Shown in pieces: positions 60,959 to 64,000 of a stretch of DNA of 64,000 bases (position 1 is the stretch's first letter; each line of letters opens with the position of its first letter). Under the pieces are notes generated by a model. The model was not told where the DNA came from and did no database searches. It was given only the letters and a program-made list of their open reading frames with translations. The stretch is from Streptomyces prunicolor NBRC 13075 (GTDB lineage: Bacteria; Actinomycetota; Actinomycetes; Streptomycetales; Streptomycetaceae), in NCBI RefSeq assembly GCF_000367365.1, contig NZ_BARF01000050.1, forward strand, positions 124,001 to 188,000, read 5' to 3'. The position numbers and the translations under genes were made by a program.

Positions 60959-61435
60959 ATGCGGACAGCCCGACTGCGGACCGTGCACCCCGCCCTGTGG
61001 GCCGGCTGGGCCGTGCTCGCCGCCGGCGCGGTCCTGTGCGTGATCGGCTGGTACGGCGTCTCCGGCGAGCGCTACGCGGAACGCCAACTCCCCTACCTGG
61101 CCTCCTGTACGATCCCCGGCGCCGCGCTGATCGTCGCCGCCGCGATCCTCCTCACGCACGGCCGCAGCGCCCTCGCCGCCGCGCGCGTGGAGGAGCTGTA
61201 CGGCCTTCTCGTGGCCGCCGAACCCGTCGACGCCGAGGAGTCCGATCAGACCGCCGCGGCGCCCATAGCCATCAGCGGAGACCTGCTGATGGTGCCGGGC
61301 GGCACGCTGTGGCACCGCGCGGACTGCCCGTTGGTCGCCGGGAAGCCCGAAGCGGTGCCGGTGGACGCGAAGTTGGTGGCGAACGGCGAGCTGAGCCCCT
61401 GCCCGATCTGCGAACCCGCCGAAGCCGACGACTGA
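60959..61435 (+). CDS. Membrane protein with Ada-like zinc-ribbon tail
   Basis: Protein of 158 aa with two N-terminal TM helices (about residues 12-33 and 48-65). The C-terminal HRADCPLVAGK then SPCPICEP resembles the zinc-binding ribbon of Ada-type proteins (H, C, C and C ligands), here anchored at the membrane. Its start is ATG 60959 in the divergent gap from the lipoprotein gene. It lies 8 bp before the transporter fusion and probably shares its transcript. The role is unknown. Confidence 0.75.
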   Translation: MRTARLRTVHPALWAGWAVLAAGAVLCVIGWYGVSGERYAERQLPYLASCTIPGAALIVAAAILLTHGRSALAAARVEELYGLLVAAEPVDAEESDQTAAAPIAISGDLLMVPGGTLWHRADCPLVAGKPEAVPVDAKLVANGELSPCPICEPAEADD

Positions 61436-61443
61436 CGCCCCCG

Positions 61444-64000
61444 ATGTCCACCTTCACCTACGACCTCACCCTCGCCGGTCTCTCGGTCGGCAGCGCCGCC
61501 GCGCTCACCGGGATCGGCCTGATCGTGACGTACCGGGCGACCGGCGTCCTCAACTTCGCGCACGGCGCGATCGCGATGGTGTGCGCGTACGCGCTGCGGC
61601 AGTGCGTGGTCGGGTGGGGCTGGCCGCTGTGGCTGGGCGCGATGGTGACCCTGCTCTTCCTGGCGCCGGGTATCGGGGTCGTGCTGGAACGGTTCGTCTT
61701 CCGGCCGCTGTCGGTCCTCGGCGGTGATCCGGCGCAGACGCTGGTCGCGTCCATCGGGGTGTTCGTGCTGCTGGTCGGCGGGGCCGCGTTGCTCTGGGGC
61801 CAGGGGGCGCGGGACGACGCGCCGGAGCTGGTGTCGGCCGATCCCTGGGGGCAGTTGGCGGTGGTGCTCGTGCTGGCCACCGGAGTCGGGGCGGTGATCC
61901 GCTGGACGCGTTTCGGGCGGGAGCTGCGGGCCGTCGTGGACGACCGCCAACTCGCGGTCCTGGGTGGCGTGGACGCGGACCGGGTGGCCGCGGCGGGCTG
62001 GGCGTTCGGTTCCTTCACGGCGGGCCTGACGGGCGTACTCCTCGCGCCGTACGTGCGCCTGGACCCGTACGGTCTGCCGCTGCTCGTCATGGAGGTGGTG
62101 GCGGTCGCGGTGGCCGCGCGGATGCGGAGCCTGCCGGTGGCCGTGGTGGTGGCGCTTGGGATCGGGGTCGGGCAGAGCCAGTTGACGCGGCTACATCCGG
62201 CGGACTGGCGTGGGCAGTTGGTGCAGGCGGTGGGCGCGAACCTGTTCGTGGTCGCCCTGTTGGTAGCGGCGTTGGTGCTGCCCGGACTCGGCTCCCGTGA
62301 CGCCCTCCCACGTACGACGACGGCCCGCATCGCAACGCCTCCGGCTGCCTGGATCGTAGCCGGGGTGCTGTTCCTCCTCCCCCTCGGCTTCGCGGGCTCG
62401 GACCTGCACACCTCGGTCCAAGTCCCGGCACTGGGCGTGGTGTTGCTGTCCCTGGTGGTGGTCACAGGGCGCGGCGGTCAGCTCTCGCTGGGGCAGGCGA
62501 CGTACGCGGGCCTGGGCGCCCTGTTCACGGCACTGCTGGCGGCGGGCCGCTTCCCGCTCCTCCCCCGCCTCCCCGAACTGGCCGCGCTGGCACTGGCGGT
62601 ACTCCTGGTGGCTCCCCTGGGCCTGCTGACCGGCTGGCCCGCGATCAGCCGCCACGGCCTGTCCCTCGCCCTCGCGACCTTCGCGGTCGGCGTCGGGGTC
62701 AGCCGCTTCGTCTTCGCCCAGCCGTACGCCACGTCGGGCCTGTCGCTCGACCGCCCGTCCGGTTTCGACGGCGACCGCGCCTACTACGCCCTCGAACTCA
62801 CCCTCCTGGCAGCCGCGTTGCTGACGACCCACACCCTGCGCAGGGGCCGCACCGGCCGCGCCCTCGCCGCCCTGCGCGACCACGAACAGGGCGCGTCCGC
62901 GGCGGGCGTCCAGGTCCCGCCCCTGAAACTCCTGGCCTTCGTCACGGGCGCCGCGTTGGCCGCCCTCGGCGGCGGCATGCTCGGCATGGGCGTACGCGCC
63001 TTCGACCCCTCTGCCTACGACCCCGTACGGGGGCTGCTGTGGTTCGCCGCGGTGGTCGTCCTGGGCGCCGACAGCACCCTGGGCGCGCTGGCCGCCGCGG
63101 CCCTGCTGGTCGGGCTGGACGCGGGGGCACGTGGCGGGGTGGCGGCGGCGCTGATCGGGGTGTTGGCGGTGGGCGTGGGGCGGTTCCCCGGGGGGCCGTA
63201 CGAGGCGTTGCGGGTGGCGGCGGGGCGGCTGCGGCCTCAACGGAGGGTGCGGCTCACGGTGTTGGGGGTGGGGGTGCGAAGAAGGCTGCGGCCCGTGTAT
63301 GTACGCGCAGGGTCAACGGAGGCTGCCGGGCCGTGTGTTGTGCGCGAAGCGGAGAGCGACGCGGGGCGAGCGTCTGGGGCGCGGAGTCTTCAGGGGCACG
63401 CTGCCGGGGCCGGGCAGCGGGGTGGATCGGGCGCAATCACACCTGCCCATGCGGGTGTTGCACATCCTGCCCAGCCCGACACCGGGTCGGGACACGCCAC
63501 CGAACCCGGGCAGCGGGGCCAGGCGAGCGCAACGCCGGCTGATCACACGGACGTTGCGCGCCCGGCCCGGCACGACACCGGGTGGAAACACGCCCCCGCC
63601 CCCAGACGGACACCCACCCCACCCGTCCTCACCGCCCACACCCTCCACGCCCGCTACGGCGGTTTCACCGCGCTCGACGGAGTCGATCTCGTCGTGCGGG
63701 CCGGGCAGGTCACCGCTGTGGTCGGACCCAACGGGGCGGGAAAGAGCACGCTGTTCCACTGTCTGGCCGGGACCGTGCGGCCCGCGCGGGGGCAGGTGCG
63801 GTTCGGTGGGCGGGACATCACCCGGCTGCCCGCGCATGCACGCACGCGGCTCGGGATCGGCCGGACCTTTCAACAGCTCGCGGTGTTCCCCTCGTTGACC
63901 GTCGCCGAGAACGTGCGCGTGGGGGCCGAGCAGGGCCGGGTCGCCGAACCGGGTTCCGTGGAGCGGGCGTTGCGGCTGTTCGGGCTCGACGGGGACGTAC
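61444..64000 (+). CDS. LivH-LivM-LivG fusion, branched-chain amino-acid-type ABC transporter (partial)
   Basis: A single open frame of at least 852 codons to the window edge encodes three transporter parts in order. The LivH-like permease (residues 1-280) has the TYRATGVLNFAHGAIAM motif. The LivM-like permease (about 285-600) has GGQLSLGQATYAGLGALF. After a linker of about 110 residues (roughly 615-725), the LivG-like ATPase begins YGGFTALDGVDLVVR, with Walker A VVGPNGAGKST. The linker is Arg/Gly/Pro-rich, contains two 96-bp-spaced repeats and has no stop. The start is ATG 61444, 8 bp after the upstream gene. The binding protein is encoded divergently. Separate genes or pairwise fusions are usual, so the triple fusion is notable. 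Confidence 0.85.
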   Translation, partial: MSTFTYDLTLAGLSVGSAAALTGIGLIVTYRATGVLNFAHGAIAMVCAYALRQCVVGWGWPLWLGAMVTLLFLAPGIGVVLERFVFRPLSVLGGDPAQTLVASIGVFVLLVGGAALLWGQGARDDAPELVSADPWGQLAVVLVLATGVGAVIRWTRFGRELRAVVDDRQLAVLGGVDADRVAAAGWAFGSFTAGLTGVLLAPYVRLDPYGLPLLVMEVVAVAVAARMRSLPVAVVVALGIGVGQSQLTRLHPADWRGQLVQAVGANLFVVALLVAALVLPGLGSRDALPRTTTARIATPPAAWIVAGVLFLLPLGFAGSDLHTSVQVPALGVVLLSLVVVTGRGGQLSLGQATYAGLGALFTALLAAGRFPLLPRLPELAALALAVLLVAPLGLLTGWPAISRHGLSLALATFAVGVGVSRFVFAQPYATSGLSLDRPSGFDGDRAYYALELTLLAAALLTTHTLRRGRTGRALAALRDHEQGASAAGVQVPPLKLLAFVTGAALAALGGGMLGMGVRAFDPSAYDPVRGLLWFAAVVVLGADSTLGALAAAALLVGLDAGARGGVAAALIGVLAVGVGRFPGGPYEALRVAAGRLRPQRRVRLTVLGVGVRRRLRPVYVRAGSTEAAGPCVVREAESDAGRASGARSLQGHAAGAGQRGGSGAITPAHAGVAHPAQPDTGSGHATEPGQRGQASATPADHTDVARPARHDTGWKHAPAPRRTPTPPVLTAHTLHARYGGFTALDGVDLVVRAGQVTAVVGPNGAGKSTLFHCLAGTVRPARGQVRFGGRDITRLPAHARTRLGIGRTFQQLAVFPSLTVAENVRVGAEQGRVAEPGSVERALRLFGLDGDV
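63412..63594. repeat. Two degenerate repeats in the LivM-LivG linker
   Basis: Units at 63412-63497 and 63508-63594, 96 bp apart, both run from GGGCAGCGGGG to GACACCGGGT and ACACGCC. The 96-bp period is a multiple of three, so the reading frame is kept. Confidence 0.6.

Overview
The window is high-GC DNA with SD-led, often ATGA-coupled genes. It carries a conservon, a SepF-like protein, streptogrisin-type proteases, a SARP-NB-ARC-TPR regulator and an actinobacterial dnaE2/imuB pair. This gene set points to a Streptomyces or close relative. All family assignments come from reading motifs in the translated sequence; no database search was run.

Region 1 (1-19924) is the right part of a trans-AT polyketide biosynthetic cluster. 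Leftward operon order: P450, free-standing acyltransferase, HMG-CoA-synthase-like protein (HMGS), ACP, decarboxylating ketosynthase (Cys to Ser), a second HMGS, ECH1 dehydratase, ECH2 decarboxylase, then an AT-less PKS (KS-DH-ACP-KS-DH...) that runs off the left edge. This is a beta-branching cassette with two HMGS genes but only one donor ACP and one KS. An AT-rich divergent promoter region (13360-14131) separates it from a rightward set: flavin halogenase, alpha/beta hydrolase, cation/proton antiporter, Sfp-type phosphopantetheinyl transferase, and a second flavin halogenase. The product is probably a halogenated, beta-branched polyketide, but it cannot be named from this window.

Region 2 (20340-28690) holds a leftward four-gene operon built around a caspase-like CHAT-TPR protease, with ATGA overlaps at its first two junctions. 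It looks like a biological conflict or signalling system. A large divergent SARP/AfsR-type regulator lies beside it. Region 3 (28760-33812) has a truncated SnoaL-like remnant and a dnaE2-imuB mutasome operon with a near-consensus LexA box; the ImuB lacks polymerase catalytic acids.

Region 4 (33885-45381) contains a membrane protein/AAA-ATPase pair, two secreted S1 proteases flanking a stomatin-like protein, and a leftward cluster of a flavoprotein, two LLM monooxygenases and a DUF1684 protein, probably for scavenging sulfur or other heteroatom compounds. A cysteine-type leader peptide ORF lies upstream on the opposite strand. Region 5 (45512-54564) has a complete conservon (CvnA-B-C-D), a DUF5685-like protein with an extreme Cys-rich tail, a SepF-like (SflB-type) protein, a glutaryl-CoA-dehydrogenase-like enzyme and an MFS exporter. 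Region 6 (54825-64000) has a PIG-V-like glycosyltransferase, a PAP2 phosphatase, an I78 inhibitor, a WYL regulator, two lipoproteins (one a branched-chain amino-acid type binding protein), a zinc-ribbon membrane protein and a tripartite LivH-LivM-LivG fusion cut by the right edge. Regions 3 to 6 look like ordinary chromosome; the cluster's right border is probably near 19.9 kb.
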